The notes under the pieces were generated by a model that was not told where the DNA came from, did not search any database, and worked only from the letters and a program-made list of their open reading frames with translations. 64,000 nucleotides of DNA from Anaeramoeba flamelloides (taxonomy: Eukaryota; Metamonada; Anaeramoebidae): contig JANTQA010000012.1 of the NCBI GenBank assembly GCA_027625915.1, positions 1,209,001 through 1,273,000 on the forward strand, in the 5' to 3' direction. The position numbers and the translations under genes were made by a program. Below, one piece after another: positions 63,754-64,000 of this stretch; the stretch's first letter is position 1, and each line of letters opens with the position of its first letter.

Positions 63754-64000
63754 TTAGTTTTCAGCTTTTGTTACACTTTTGATTATACCATAGCCAATTA
63801 ATTTTTTCGACATCATGAGCATAAATCTACCAAGCTTTGGATAACGATCAAATGGCTCAACACAGATCGGTGCTTGGGGTTTAAGTACTACAATAGCTGT
63901 ATCACCACCATTCAATACAGAAGGCTTTTTTTTCAGAATCTCATCAGCACTTTCTGGGTTAAGTAGTTGAAGCATTGTGTCTACATTGCATATACAACTG
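63754..64000 (-). CDS. EF1A-superfamily translation GTPase, C-terminal domain only
   Basis: The frame is open to the window edge, so the N-terminal GTPase domain lies outside. The 81 visible residues end a domain-III barrel: GGDTAIVVLKPQAPICVEPF, then YPKLGRFMLMMSKKLIGYGI and IKSVTKAEN. In EF1A this reads [39 protein letters not shown] and IKAV. The missing RDMRQT suggests a paralogue (eRF3, HBS1, EFL or an EF1A-like protein) rather than canonical EF1A. Stop TAA at 63754-63756. Confidence 0.8.
   Translation of the reverse strand, partial: SCICNVDTMLQLLNPESADEILKKKPSVLNGGDTAIVVLKPQAPICVEPFDRYPKLGRFMLMMSKKLIGYGIIKSVTKAEN

Overview
The window is eukaryotic nuclear DNA from a very AT-rich protist. 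Its proteins carry long asparagine and glutamine runs, its introns are GT-AG and range from 120 bp to 3.7 kb, it uses the standard stop codons, and long intergenic stretches are full of decayed repeats. The gene set (a giant BEACH protein, a Ras GTPase, huntingtin, Mdm10, an RCC1-BTB fusion) fits an amoeboid protist. The kb-sized introns and the RCC1-BTB architecture make me lean towards an Anaeramoeba-like organism rather than Dictyostelium. That is inference, not proof.

Layout. 1-9970 (+): the 3' part of a giant BEACH-WD40 protein, split by a 1,892-bp intron that holds an array of modular hairpin repeats and a possible gene fragment. 9971-13199: non-coding, with an inverted-repeat arm, a 95-bp hairpin and two adjacent TTAA-flanked elements. 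13200-13970 (-): a Ras-family GTPase with one 120-bp intron. 16955-17365 (-): an unrecognised 136-residue protein. 18600-20460: a LINE 3' remnant and an associated AT-rich repeat. 22927-31519 (-): two overlapping reading frames that together read as a huntingtin orthologue, offset by one base at a homopolymer. 33992-34188: a TA-flanked Tc1/mariner-type MITE. 37249-41466 (-): a poly-Q C2H2 protein with what looks like a transposase-derived core. 44138-44679: a nearly perfect foldback element flanked by TTAA. 46522-47718 (-): a beta-barrel protein that I read as Mdm10. 48385-48917: another foldback. 50715-51434: a third, older foldback. 51728-57324 (+): an RCC1-BTB protein with a 3.7-kb intron that contains one element nested in another and a duplicated dispersed repeat. 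59690-61790: a second LINE remnant. 61175-62325: more modular hairpin repeats, near a G run and a C run. 63754-64000 (-): the C-terminus of an EF1A-superfamily GTPase.

The genes do not form a pathway and sit far apart, as is normal in a protist chromosome. The most notable items are: (i) a protist huntingtin with no N-terminal poly-Q, a huge central poly-N and an added C-terminal coiled coil; (ii) a protist Mdm10; (iii) a poly-Q C2H2 protein with a DDE-like core that appears to have lost its catalytic acid; (iv) several unrelated non-autonomous inverted-repeat families that all use TTAA target sites; and (v) a dispersed repeat assembled from two recurring hairpin modules joined by a gtgccgtagagtgcc spacer. 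All homology statements come from memory and pattern reading; no database search was run.
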